A program made the position numbers and the translations under genes. Of a stretch of 34,642 bases of DNA, positions 8,273 through 15,958 are shown one piece after another; positions within the stretch are counted from its first letter, which is position 1; each line of letters begins with the position of its first letter. This stretch comes from Bradyrhizobium oropedii (GTDB taxonomy: Bacteria > Pseudomonadota > Alphaproteobacteria > Rhizobiales > Xanthobacteraceae). Below the pieces are notes generated by a model, which saw nothing but the letters and a program-made list of their open reading frames with translations, made no database searches and was not told the DNA's origin. Location of the stretch: the NCBI RefSeq assembly GCF_020889685.1, contig NZ_JACMYO010000080.1, positions 1 to 34,642 on the forward strand, written 5' to 3'.

Positions 8273-8303
8273 CAAACCTTAGATTCTAAAATTAATTAGG
8301 TTT
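8273..8303. repeat. AT-rich nested palindrome in the candidate origin
   Basis: AAACCT and AGGTTT form perfect inverted arms. Inside them TTAGATTCTAA (8279-8289) is a 5-1-5 palindrome and AATTAATT is self-complementary. It is the most AT-rich patch of the surrounding kilobases. It could be an unwinding element, a protein-binding site, or part of the hemJ promoter. Confidence 0.5.
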
Positions 8304-8341
8304 AGGAGAGCCGTGTGTGCGGATATGTATCGGTCCCTCGC

Positions 8342-8362
8342 TTGCGAAGCTTTCGCTCGCAA
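8342..8362. repeat. Short hairpin upstream of hemJ
   Basis: TTGCGA and TCGCAA arms enclose CGAA-GCT-TTCG, giving a compact inverted repeat about 60 bp before the hemJ start. It could be a leader hairpin or a protein-binding site. There is no T-run. Confidence 0.4.
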
Positions 8363-8419
8363 CGCTGAGGCCGTCCGAGCTGTTCCCTGCCGAGCTATTC
8401 CCTGAAAGGCATCGCTGCG

Positions 8420-8845
8420 ATGTTGTATGACTGGATCAAGGCGCTGCACGTCGTTGCCGTCATCTCCTGGATGGCGGGCATGCTCTACCTGCCGCGATTG
8501 TTCGTCTATCACTGCGAGGCGGAGGCCGGCTCGAAGCAGTCCGAGACCTTCAAGGTCATGGAACGGCGGCTTTTGAAGGCGATCATCAACCCCGCGATGA
8601 TCGTGACCTGGCTCGCCGGACTTTATTTGGCCTGGGCCGGACACTGGTACCTTTCCGGCTGGTTTCACGTCAAATTTACGTTGGTGCTCATCATGTCGGG
8701 TATCCACGGATTTTTGTCTCGCTGCGTGAAGGATTTCGCCGCGGACCGGAATCAGAGAACCCAAAGATTCTACCGCATTATCAACGAGGTGCCGACGCTT
8801 CTGATGATCCTGATCGTGATCATGGTGGTCGTGAAGCCGTTCTAG
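8420..8845 (+). CDS. hemJ: Protoporphyrinogen oxidase HemJ
   Basis: HemJ is the membrane-bound protoporphyrinogen IX oxidase of many alphaproteobacteria and cyanobacteria, acting in the penultimate step of heme synthesis. The 141-residue protein has about four transmembrane segments. It carries the family pattern: KALHVVAVISWMAGMLYLPRLFVYH at the N-terminus with the conserved histidine H10, then WYLSGWFHVKF, and SGIHGFLSR. The length is normal. The ATG at 8420 has GAAAGG ten bases upstream. It lies between the candidate origin and rho. In many relatives hemE also lies here, but no hemE is seen. Confidence 0.93.
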   Translation: MLYDWIKALHVVAVISWMAGMLYLPRLFVYHCEAEAGSKQSETFKVMERRLLKAIINPAMIVTWLAGLYLAWAGHWYLSGWFHVKFTLVLIMSGIHGFLSRCVKDFAADRNQRTQRFYRIINEVPTLLMILIVIMVVVKPF

Positions 8846-8881
8846 ACATCGCGATGCCCAGGAAGCATGCTTCAGTCCTTC

Positions 8882-8910
8882 TTGCGAAGGACGGATCGAT
8901 TTTCTATATA
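8882..8910 (+). promoter_or_regulatory. Candidate rho promoter
   Basis: A -35-like TTGCGA at 8882-8887 is separated by 17 bp from a -10-like TATATA at 8905-8910. Transcription would start near 8917, giving a leader of about 180 nt before the rho ATG. This was found by eye. rho is autogenously attenuated through a long leader in E. coli, so the arrangement is plausible here. Confidence 0.45.
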
Positions 8911-9096
8911 GGTTTTATCCCACCCCACGCAGGCGGATGTGGTCGCGTTTCGGTTCTTTTCGGGCCGGCGCCGCATCAGGTTTGAAAGCCCAAACGGCAC
9001 TTTCCTGGCTGAGACCTGCGGACCTTCCTTCGGCGTCCGCTTTTTCCAAGCCACCTCGCACCCCTTCCCTACTTACTTCCTCACAGGACGACCCCG

Positions 9097-10362
9097 ATGC
9101 GGGAAATCAAACTCCAGGACCTCAAATCGAAAACGCCGGCCGAGCTCGTCTCGTTCGCGGAAGAGAATGGGGTCGAGAATGCCAGCACCATGCGCAAGCA
9201 GGAGCTGATGTTCGCAATTCTCAAAAACCTCGCCGCCGCCGAGACCGACATTGTCGGCGAGGGCGTCGTGGAGGTGCTGTCCGACGGATTCGGCTTCCTT
9301 CGTTCACCCGACGCGAACTACCTGCCTGGTCCCGACGACATCTACGTCTCGCCCTCGCAAATCCGCCGCTTCGGCCTGCGCACCGGCGACACGATCGAAG
9401 GGCACATCCGCAGCCCGAAGGAAGGCGAACGCTATTTCGCGCTGCTGAAGGTCAATACGCTCAATTTCGAAGATCCCGAGAAGGCCAAGCACAAGGTCAA
9501 TTTCGACAACCTTACGCCGCTGTTTCCCAATCAGCGTTTCCGCATGGAGCTTGAGGATTCCACTAAAAAGGACCTTTCTGCCCGCGTGATCGATATCGTC
9601 GCGCCGATCGGCAAGGGCCAGCGCGCGCTGATCGTGGCGCCGCCGCGCACCGGCAAGACGGTGCTGATGCAGAACATCGCGCACTCCATCACCGCCAATC
9701 ATCCCGACTGCTATCTGATCGTGCTTCTGATCGATGAACGGCCGGAAGAAGTCACGGACATGCAGCGTTCAGTGAAGGGCGAGGTGGTGTCGTCGACCTT
9801 CGACGAACCCGCGGTACGTCACGTCCAGGTCGCCGAGATGGTGATCGAGAAGGCCAAGCGCCTTGTCGAGCACGGCCGCGATGTCGTGATCCTGCTCGAT
9901 TCGATCACCCGCCTCGGCCGCGCCTACAACACCGTCGTGCCGTCATCCGGCAAGGTGCTGACCGGCGGTGTCGACGCCAATGCGTTGCAGCGTCCGAAGC
10001 GCTTCTTCGGCGCCGCGCGTAACATCGAGGAGGGCGGTTCGCTGACCATCATCGCGACCGCGCTGGTCGATACCGGCAGCCGCATGGACGAAGTCATTTT
10101 CGAAGAGTTCAAGGGCACCGGTAACTCCGAACTGATCCTCGACCGCAAGGTCTCGGACAAGCGGACCTTCCCGGCGATCGACATTGCCCGCTCCGGCACC
10201 CGCAAGGAGGAGCTCATCACCGATCCGCAGGTGCTCAAGAAGATGTACGTCCTGCGCCGCATCCTCAATCCGATGGGCACCATGGACGCGATCGACTTCC
10301 TGCTCGACAAGCTCCGGAACACGAAGAGCAACTCGGAATTCTTCGATTCCATGAACACCTGA
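9097..10362 (+). CDS. rho: Transcription termination factor Rho
   Basis: Rho is a hexameric RNA-dependent ATPase that ends transcription of untranslated RNA. The 421-residue protein is full length. It has the N-terminal helical segment MREIKLQDLKSKTPAEL and an RNA-binding cold-shock-like domain (VLSDGFGFLRS to YVSPSQIRRFGLRTGD). The motor domain has a P-loop APPRTGKT near residue 185, LIDERPEEVTDM, the Walker B VVILLDSITRLGRAYN, the Q-loop/R-loop region GGVDANALQRPKRFFGAARN, and a C-terminus ending FFDSMNT. The ATG is at 9097. A strong intrinsic terminator follows at 10395-10426. Confidence 0.98.
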   Translation: MREIKLQDLKSKTPAELVSFAEENGVENASTMRKQELMFAILKNLAAAETDIVGEGVVEVLSDGFGFLRSPDANYLPGPDDIYVSPSQIRRFGLRTGDTIEGHIRSPKEGERYFALLKVNTLNFEDPEKAKHKVNFDNLTPLFPNQRFRMELEDSTKKDLSARVIDIVAPIGKGQRALIVAPPRTGKTVLMQNIAHSITANHPDCYLIVLLIDERPEEVTDMQRSVKGEVVSSTFDEPAVRHVQVAEMVIEKAKRLVEHGRDVVILLDSITRLGRAYNTVVPSSGKVLTGGVDANALQRPKRFFGAARNIEEGGSLTIIATALVDTGSRMDEVIFEEFKGTGNSELILDRKVSDKRTFPAIDIARSGTRKEELITDPQVLKKMYVLRRILNPMGTMDAIDFLLDKLRNTKSNSEFFDSMNT

Positions 10363-10394
10363 GGCCGAAGAGAAATAATGAGGCCGAAAAGGAT

Positions 10395-10426
10395 AGGGCG
10401 CTCCGCACAAACGGGGCGCCTTTTTT
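10395..10426 (+). terminator. Intrinsic terminator after rho
   Basis: A GC-rich stem (AGGGCGCTCCG pairing with CGGGGCGCCT, one mismatch) with a short loop is followed by TTTTTT at 10421-10426, starting about 30 bp after the rho stop. It separates rho from the mnmE transcription unit. Confidence 0.85.
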
Positions 10427-10680
10427 CACGGTGCCGATTTGCTGCAGCAAAGTGCAGCATGGATCGGGCCTCCGCCATTGCGCCGAATATTCATTTAACC
10501 GACTGATATAATTTATATTTGTGCCTTAGACTTGCGCCGCAGGCTGACGAAACCGCAGCAAAATTGCGGCACGGCTGCCGCAACTAAATTCAAGTATGTT
10601 GCGATGCAGCATTCCGCAATGTTGCATGCGAGATGGAAGCGGCATTGCCTTTGCCGATTTTGCTTGGGAAGAAATAGGTG

Positions 10681-12006
10681 ATGCATCCGCGCGACCAGAC
10701 CATCTTCGCATTGTCCTCGGGCCGACCACCGAGCGCGATCGCCATTGTCAGGCTGTCTGGCCCAATGGCCGAGTCGGTCATTGCGGGCCTGACAGGCAAG
10801 ACGCCGGCTCCGCGGATGGCGACCCGGGCGCTGCTCCAGGATTCGAACCGTCAACCAATCGATGATGCGGTGGTGCTGTGGTTTCCGGGCCCGGCGAGCG
10901 CGACCGGCGAGGACGTCGCCGAATTTCATGTCCATGGCGGACGTGCGGTGCTGTCGGCGATGTTCGATGCCATCGTCAAGTTCGAGAATGTGCGGCCGGC
11001 CGAGCCCGGCGAGTTCACGCGACGGGCATTCGAGAACGGCAAGCTCGACCTGACCGAGGCCGAGGGCCTCGACGATCTGATCCACGCCGATACCGATCGC
11101 CAGCGGCGCCAGGCGCTGCGTCAGCTGAAGGGATTGCTCGGCGATCGGGCGCGTGACTGGCGCGAGCGGATCATCGCGGCGTCGGCGCTGATCGAGGCGG
11201 GCATCGATTTCTCCGATGAGGGCGATGTGCCGGCGGAGCTGATCGCGCCGGCGCTGGAACGGATCCGGGCGCTGCATGACGAAATCAAGCAAGTGCTAGC
11301 GGGGCAGGGGCATAGCGAACGGCTGCGCGACGGCCTGGTGGTCGCGATCGCGGGTCCGCCGAATGTCGGCAAATCGACCCTGATCAATCAGCTTGCGAAG
11401 CGCGAGGTTGCGATCGTCTCGCCGCATGCCGGCACGACCCGTGACGTGATCGAGGTCCAGCTCGATCTCGACGGCTATCCCGTCACGGTCATCGACACCG
11501 CCGGGATCCGCGAGACCAGCGACCCGGTGGAGCAAGAGGGTGTTCGCCGCGCCCGCGCCCGCGCCGCGGAAGCCGATCTCGTGCTTTGGCTGGCCGATAA
11601 CGGCGATGCGAAGGCAGGCCATGGCGGCCCGACGCCGACCTGGCTGGTGCGAAACAAGATCGATCTCGTCAGGACGCCGCCAGGCGAGGGAGGTCGTCAT
11701 CCTGAATTCCGGATCTCGGCCGCTCGCGGCGACGGCCTCTCTGAACTCATCGCCGCATTGGTCGGCTTCGCTCATGACTATTTTGCGACCAGCGAAGGCG
11801 GTTTGATCAGCCGGACCCGGCAGCGTGGGCTGCTCGAGGAGACCGTCGGATCTCTCCAGCGCAGCATCGACGTAGTCGAGCAGGGCGAGGAGCTCGCGGC
11901 GGAGGAACTTCGCAGAGCTGCCACTTCGCTGGGTCGTCTGCTTGGTCGGGTGGATGTCGAGGACATCCTCGACGTCATTTTCCGCGAATTCTGTGTCGGG
12001 AAGTAG
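10681..12006 (+). CDS. mnmE: tRNA uridine-5-carboxymethylaminomethyl(34) synthesis GTPase MnmE
   Basis: MnmE with MnmG installs the (carboxy)methylaminomethyl group at the wobble uridine of certain tRNAs. The 441-residue protein has the N-terminal tetrahydrofolate-binding domain (MHPRDQTIFALSSG to about 120) and a helical domain. The G domain has GPPNVGKST near residue 226, GTTRDV and DTAG. The protein ends in the catalytic FCVGK (C-x-G-K). I start at ATG 10681; a GTG immediately before it (10678) is also in frame. A TATAAT hexamer at 10507-10512 lies upstream without a clear -35. The first parS site begins 12 bp after the stop. Confidence 0.97.
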   Translation: MHPRDQTIFALSSGRPPSAIAIVRLSGPMAESVIAGLTGKTPAPRMATRALLQDSNRQPIDDAVVLWFPGPASATGEDVAEFHVHGGRAVLSAMFDAIVKFENVRPAEPGEFTRRAFENGKLDLTEAEGLDDLIHADTDRQRRQALRQLKGLLGDRARDWRERIIAASALIEAGIDFSDEGDVPAELIAPALERIRALHDEIKQVLAGQGHSERLRDGLVVAIAGPPNVGKSTLINQLAKREVAIVSPHAGTTRDVIEVQLDLDGYPVTVIDTAGIRETSDPVEQEGVRRARARAAEADLVLWLADNGDAKAGHGGPTPTWLVRNKIDLVRTPPGEGGRHPEFRISAARGDGLSELIAALVGFAHDYFATSEGGLISRTRQRGLLEETVGSLQRSIDVVEQGEELAAEELRRAATSLGRLLGRVDVEDILDVIFREFCVGK

Positions 12007-12018
12007 CAAGTAGCCGGC

Positions 12019-12034
12019 TGTTTCACGTGAAACA
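12019..12034. other. parS: parS site 1
   Basis: TGTTTCACGTGAAACA is a perfect 16-bp palindrome identical to the widespread ParB-binding centromere consensus. It sits just after mnmE, in the mnmE-mnmG gap. Confidence 0.93.
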
Positions 12035-12064
12035 TGGTTTCGATCAGGTTAAGGGCGGCCGTTC

Positions 12065-12080
12065 CGTTTCACGTGAAACA
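12065..12080. other. parS: parS site 2
   Basis: CGTTTCACGTGAAACA keeps the 14-bp core GTTTCACGTGAAAC and differs from the consensus only in the first base. It lies 30 bp after site 1. Confidence 0.9.
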
Positions 12081-12101
12081 ATTGTCGCGGCGCGGCCGAC
12101 G

Positions 12102-12117
12102 TGTTTCACGTGAAACG
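12102..12117. other. parS: parS site 3
   Basis: TGTTTCACGTGAAACG has a perfect core with a final-base difference. It lies 21 bp after site 2, so three sites fall within about 100 bp upstream of mnmG. Confidence 0.9.
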
Positions 12118-12256
12118 CCTTCGTCTCATCATTGCGATCCAGGACCTTGTCCGCCTAAGCCTAGGCGAAGGCCGAAGTCATCCATATCTCGGTCTCAGAC
12201 CGGCGATCCCAACTTCGTTCTTCCGGCTTTCACTACTCCACGATAGAAGTCCCGCC

Positions 12257-14139
12257 ATGACTTTCAGGGCAGACTCTTTCGACGTCATCGTCATCGGCGG
12301 CGGCCATGCCGGCTGCGAGGCCGCGAGCGCGTCTGCGCGTCTGGGCGCCAGGACAGCCCTGGTGACCCATCGTTTCGCGACCATCGGAGCGATGTCCTGC
12401 AATCCCGCAATCGGCGGGCTCGGCAAGGGTCATCTGGTTCGCGAAGTTGACGCTCTCGATGGTCTGATGGGCCGGGTCGCCGATGCCGGCGGCATCCAGT
12501 TCCGCATGCTCAACCGCCGGAAGGGTCCGGCGGTCCGCGGTCCGCGGGCTCAGGCCGACCGCAAGCTCTATGCCGCGGCGATGCAGGCGGCGATCACCGA
12601 GACCGCAAATCTCAGCGTCATCGATGGCGAGGCGGACGACCTGATCGTCGTCGACGGCCGCGTCACCGGCATTCGCCTGGGCGATGGTCGAGAGCTTTCA
12701 GCGGGTGCGGTTGTCATCACGACTGGCACCTTCCTGCGCGGTCTGATCCATCTCGGAGAGAGGAACTGGCCGGCGGGCCGGGTCGGTGAGGCGCCGGCGA
12801 TGGGCTTGTCCGCGTCGTTCGAGCGGGCGGGTTTTGTGCTCGGCCGGCTCAAGACCGGGACGCCGCCGCGTCTCGATGGCACCACGATCGACTGGTCCGC
12901 GGTCGAGATGCAGCCCGGAGACGATCCGCCGGAGCCGTTTTCGGTCATGACGGACCGGATCACGGCCGCACAGATCCAATGCGGCATCACCCGGACCACG
13001 CCGGCGACCCATGAGGTGATCCGGGCCAATGTGCATCGTTCGCCGATGTATTCCGGCCAGATCAAGAGCTCCGGACCGCGATATTGCCCCTCGATCGAGG
13101 ACAAGATCGTCCGCTTTGGTGATCGCGACGGCCACCAGATCTTCCTGGAGCCGGAAGGGCTCGACGACACCACGGTCTATCCGAACGGCATCTCGACCTC
13201 GTTGCCTGAGGAGGTCCAGCTCGCGATCCTCGCCAGCATCCCTGGCCTGGAGCGCGTGAAGATGGTCCGCCCGGGCTATGCGATCGAATACGACCATGTC
13301 GATCCGCGGGAGCTCGCTCCGACCCTGGAGACCAAGCGTCTGCCCGGGCTTTTCCTGGCCGGTCAGATCAATGGCACCACAGGCTATGAAGAGGCGGCGG
13401 GGCAGGGCGTTGTCGCCGGGCTCAATGCCGCTTTGGCTGCCAGTGGTGTGGACCCGATCGTGTTCGACCGCGCTGACGGCTACCTCGGGGTGATGATCGA
13501 CGACCTCGTGACCCGCGGAATCACCGAACCCTATCGCATGTTCACTTCCCGGGCCGAATACCGGCTGACGCTGCGGGCCGACAACGCCGACCAGCGGCTG
13601 ACCGACAAGGGCATCGCGCTCGGATGCGTCGGAACAGCGCGCGCGGAGCGTCACCGCACCAAGATGGCGGCGCTGGAGGCAGCCAAGCGCTCGCGAAGTC
13701 GCTCGCAATCACGCCGAATGAGGCCGCCAAGCATGGGCTCGCGCTCAATCGCGACGGTCATCGCCGATCCGCCTTCGAGCTGCTGGCCTATCCGGAGATC
13801 GAGTGGCCTGCAGTCCAGGCAATCTGGCCGGAGCTGTCGGCCATTGACCCGGCAATCGCCGTGCATCTCGAGATCGATGCCAAGTACGATGTCTATCTGA
13901 AGCGCCAGACCGCCGACGTTGATGCCTTCCGGCGCGACGAGGGTCTGGTCCTGACCGATGTCGACTACACCGACGTGCCTGGTCTCTCCAACGAAGCGCG
14001 CGCCAAGTTGCAGAAGGCGCAGCCGCGGACGGTCGGGCAGGCGGGCCGGATCGATGGCATGACGCCGGCAGCGCTGGGCATTCTGGCCGCCTATCTTCGG
14101 CGTGAGGCGCGAAGGAAGTCGGTCAAGGCGACTGCCTGA
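12257..14139 (+). pseudogene. mnmG: MnmG (GidA), split by an apparent one-base deletion
   Basis: MnmG is the FAD- and NADH-dependent partner of MnmE in wobble-uridine modification. From ATG 12257 the frame gives a normal MnmG: FAD loop VIVIGGGHAGCEAAS at residues 9-23, then CNPAIGGLGKGHLVREVDALDG, and GQINGTTGYEEAAGQG. It runs to EAAK at residue 477 (13687). There the frame becomes nonsense and stops at 13900. The conserved C-terminal domain continues in the next frame from ALAKSLAITPNEAAKHGL to the TGA at 14137-14139. Adding one base (a G, restoring AAG-GCG-CTC) after 13687 gives 627 residues, the usual length. A sequencing error, a real mutation and recoding cannot be separated here; error or recent mutation is likeliest because both halves are well conserved. 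Confidence 0.9.
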
Positions 14140-14155
14140 CGTTTCACGTGAAACG
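14140..14155. other. parS: parS site 4
   Basis: CGTTTCACGTGAAACG is a perfect 16-bp palindrome with the parS core. It starts on the base after the mnmG stop codon. Confidence 0.9.
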
Positions 14156-14268
14156 GGCGGGCTGAGCGCCTATCTTTTGTGAGACGGAAGCGATCGGCGA
14201 CGCCATAGCCTGCCAGACTCAGCTACGATCGACTTCCCATCGTCAGACAGCACGGCTCTGCCCCCAGA

Positions 14269-14952
14269 ATGGCTCCAGCTCCGCAATCCGCCGAACTCAG
14301 CGTCTCCGCCAAGGACAAGGCGGCGGCGCTCGCGCTGACGCCTGTTTCACGTGAAACAGAGGCGCGGCTCGATCGCTATATCGCCCTCCTCCTGGAATGG
14401 CAGGCCAAGACCAATCTCGTCGCGCCCTCCACGCTGCCGAATCTCTGGACCCGTCACGTCTCCGATTCGTTGCAGCTCCTGAGCCTCGCGCCGACGACAA
14501 AGTCCTGGGTCGATCTCGGCAGCGGTGGCGGCTTTCCCGGTGTCGTGCTCGCCTGTGTCTTGACCGAAACGCCCGGCGCACGGGTCCATCTGGTTGAGCG
14601 AGTAGCCAAGAAGGCCGCATTCCTGCGTGAGGCGATTCGCGTGACGGCGTCTCCCGGGACGGTGCATCTGGCTGATATCGGGGATACTGTGGATAGAATC
14701 GCGGGTCCCATCGATTGCGTCACCGCGCGAGCGCTAGCTCCGTTACATCAACTGATCGGCTTTGCGGAGCCGTGGGTCAAAAAGGGCGCCAAGGCGCTGT
14801 TTTTGAAGGGTCAAGATGTAGATGCCGAATTGACCGAAGCCACTAAATATTGGAATATTGAGCCAAAGTTGCACTCCAGCCGGACCGGCGGACAGGGCTG
14901 GATCGTCGAACTCGGGTCAATCGAGCGGCGCCAGGGGAGTCCGCGAGAGTAA
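14269..14952 (+). CDS. rsmG: 16S rRNA (guanine(527)-N7)-methyltransferase RsmG
   Basis: RsmG (GidB) methylates G527 of 16S rRNA using S-adenosylmethionine; its loss gives low-level streptomycin resistance in several bacteria. The 227-residue protein has the SAM-binding motif WVDLGSGGGFPGVVLA near residues 80-95 and the downstream LVERVAKKAAFLRE and VTARALAPL segments of the family. The ATG at 14269 has only a weak ribosome binding site. Codons 25-30 (P-V-S-R-E-T) are encoded by a complete parS palindrome at 14343-14358. The gene follows mnmG and lies 13 bp before parA. Confidence 0.96.
   Translation: MAPAPQSAELSVSAKDKAAALALTPVSRETEARLDRYIALLLEWQAKTNLVAPSTLPNLWTRHVSDSLQLLSLAPTTKSWVDLGSGGGFPGVVLACVLTETPGARVHLVERVAKKAAFLREAIRVTASPGTVHLADIGDTVDRIAGPIDCVTARALAPLHQLIGFAEPWVKKGAKALFLKGQDVDAELTEATKYWNIEPKLHSSRTGGQGWIVELGSIERRQGSPRE
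14343..14358. other. parS: parS site 5, inside rsmG
   Basis: TGTTTCACGTGAAACA, the perfect consensus, lies within the rsmG reading frame and encodes part of P-V-S-R-E-T. The protein sequence must tolerate the centromere sequence. Confidence 0.92.
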
Positions 14953-14965
14953 ATGGTATTTTGGT

Positions 14966-15817
14966 ATGACCGTGATGGACGAGGTTTATCAAGAAGATAG
15001 GACGTCGCAGTCGCCCGGCCAGCCGCGCATCCTGTCGCTCGCCAACCAGAAGGGCGGCGTCGGCAAGACAACCACAGCGATCAACCTTGGTACCGCGCTC
15101 GCTGCGATTGGCGAGCGTGTCCTGATCGTCGATCTCGATCCGCAGGGCAACGCCTCGACCGGCCTCGGCATTGATCGCCGCAACCGCAGCTGCTCGACCT
15201 ACGACGTCCTGATCGGCGAAGCGCCGCTGCGCGATGCCGTGGTCGCGACCGCGGTGCCTCGGCTGCACATCGCAGCCTCGACCATGGATCTCTCCGGCCT
15301 CGAGCTCGAGCTCGGCACCACGCCGGGCCGCGCCTTCCGGCTGCGCGATGCGATCGCCGGATTGAACAACAACGTCTCGCCGGAAGCCGACTACACCTAT
15401 GTGCTGATCGACTGCCCGCCCTCGCTCAATTTGCTCACCGTGAATGCGATGGCCGCGTCGGATGCGATCCTGGTGCCGTTGCAGTGCGAGTTCTTCGCGC
15501 TCGAAGGTCTGTCGCAATTGCTGCAGACCGTGGAGCAGGTGCGCTCGACGCTCAATCCGACGCTGTCGATCCACGGCATCGTGCTGACGATGTTCGACTC
15601 GCGCAACAACCTCTCCAACCAGGTGGTTGCCGACGTGCGTCAGTTCATGGGCAACAAGGTGTACGACACCATGATCCCGCGCAACGTGCGCATCTCGGAA
15701 GCGCCGTCCTACGGCAAGCCCGTGCTGGTCTACGATCTCAAATGCGCCGGCAGCGATGCGTATCTCAAGCTCGCCACCGAAGTGATCCAGCGCGAGCGCG
15801 AGCTGCGCGCGCATTGA
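14966..15817 (+). CDS. parA: Chromosome-partitioning ATPase ParA
   Basis: ParA is a Walker-type ATPase that binds DNA non-specifically when ATP-bound and pulls ParB-parS complexes to segregate origins. The 283-residue protein has the deviant Walker A KGGVGKTT at residues 29-36 (signature K29, catalytic K34). It continues with VDLDPQGNASTGLG, the Walker B VLIDCPPSLNLLTVNA and the C-terminal RNVRISEAPSYGKPV. I start at ATG 14966, 13 bp after rsmG. ATG 14975 is also in frame, and the frame is open back into rsmG, but the upstream part has no family resemblance. parB follows. Confidence 0.97.
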   Translation: MTVMDEVYQEDRTSQSPGQPRILSLANQKGGVGKTTTAINLGTALAAIGERVLIVDLDPQGNASTGLGIDRRNRSCSTYDVLIGEAPLRDAVVATAVPRLHIAASTMDLSGLELELGTTPGRAFRLRDAIAGLNNNVSPEADYTYVLIDCPPSLNLLTVNAMAASDAILVPLQCEFFALEGLSQLLQTVEQVRSTLNPTLSIHGIVLTMFDSRNNLSNQVVADVRQFMGNKVYDTMIPRNVRISEAPSYGKPVLVYDLKCAGSDAYLKLATEVIQRERELRAH

Positions 15818-15942
15818 CGACGATGGGGTGGACGATGGCAGCTTCGCCGAATCCACCACCCTTCGCGCCGCCCGGTGGGTCCGCCTCGCGTTGCCCACCC
15901 GACAATTCAAGATTCGATTTCTGGAGTACTGCGTGTGAATCC

Positions 15943-15949
15943 AAGGGAG
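15943..15949 (+). promoter_or_regulatory. Ribosome binding site fixing the parB start
   Basis: AAGGGAG lies nine bases before ATG 15959. It rules in that start over the in-frame GTG at 15935 and the earlier start at 15875. Confidence 0.75.
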
Positions 15950-15958
15950 CTCGCAACA

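Larger units (their letters stand above)
7958..8419. other. oriC: Candidate chromosomal replication origin (oriC)
   Basis: This is 462 bp with no credible gene between divergent genes: the leftward PPDK regulator and rightward hemJ. Near-matches to the DnaA box TTATNCACA (or its complement) are seen at 8027-8035 (CGTGAATAA, 8/9), 8045-8053 (TTCTTCACA, 8/9) and 8208-8216 (TGTGAACAA, 8/9), with weaker ones at 7976-7984 and 8106-8114. An AT-rich patch at about 8272-8305 in a GC-rich genome could be the unwinding element. Flanking genes transcribe away from it on both sides. In Caulobacter, Rickettsia and Sinorhizobium the origin lies at the equivalent place next to this gene family. No box matches perfectly, so this is inference. 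Confidence 0.6.

Noticed and set aside
8656..8680. A parS-like GTTTCACGTCAAAT inside hemJ
   Set aside because: The palindrome is broken in the core (GTC instead of GTG), so ParB recognition is unlikely.
12101..12256. N-terminal extension of MnmG from a GTG at 12101
   Set aside because: It reads through a parS site and has no similarity to MnmG; ATG 12257 sits right before the FAD-binding motif.
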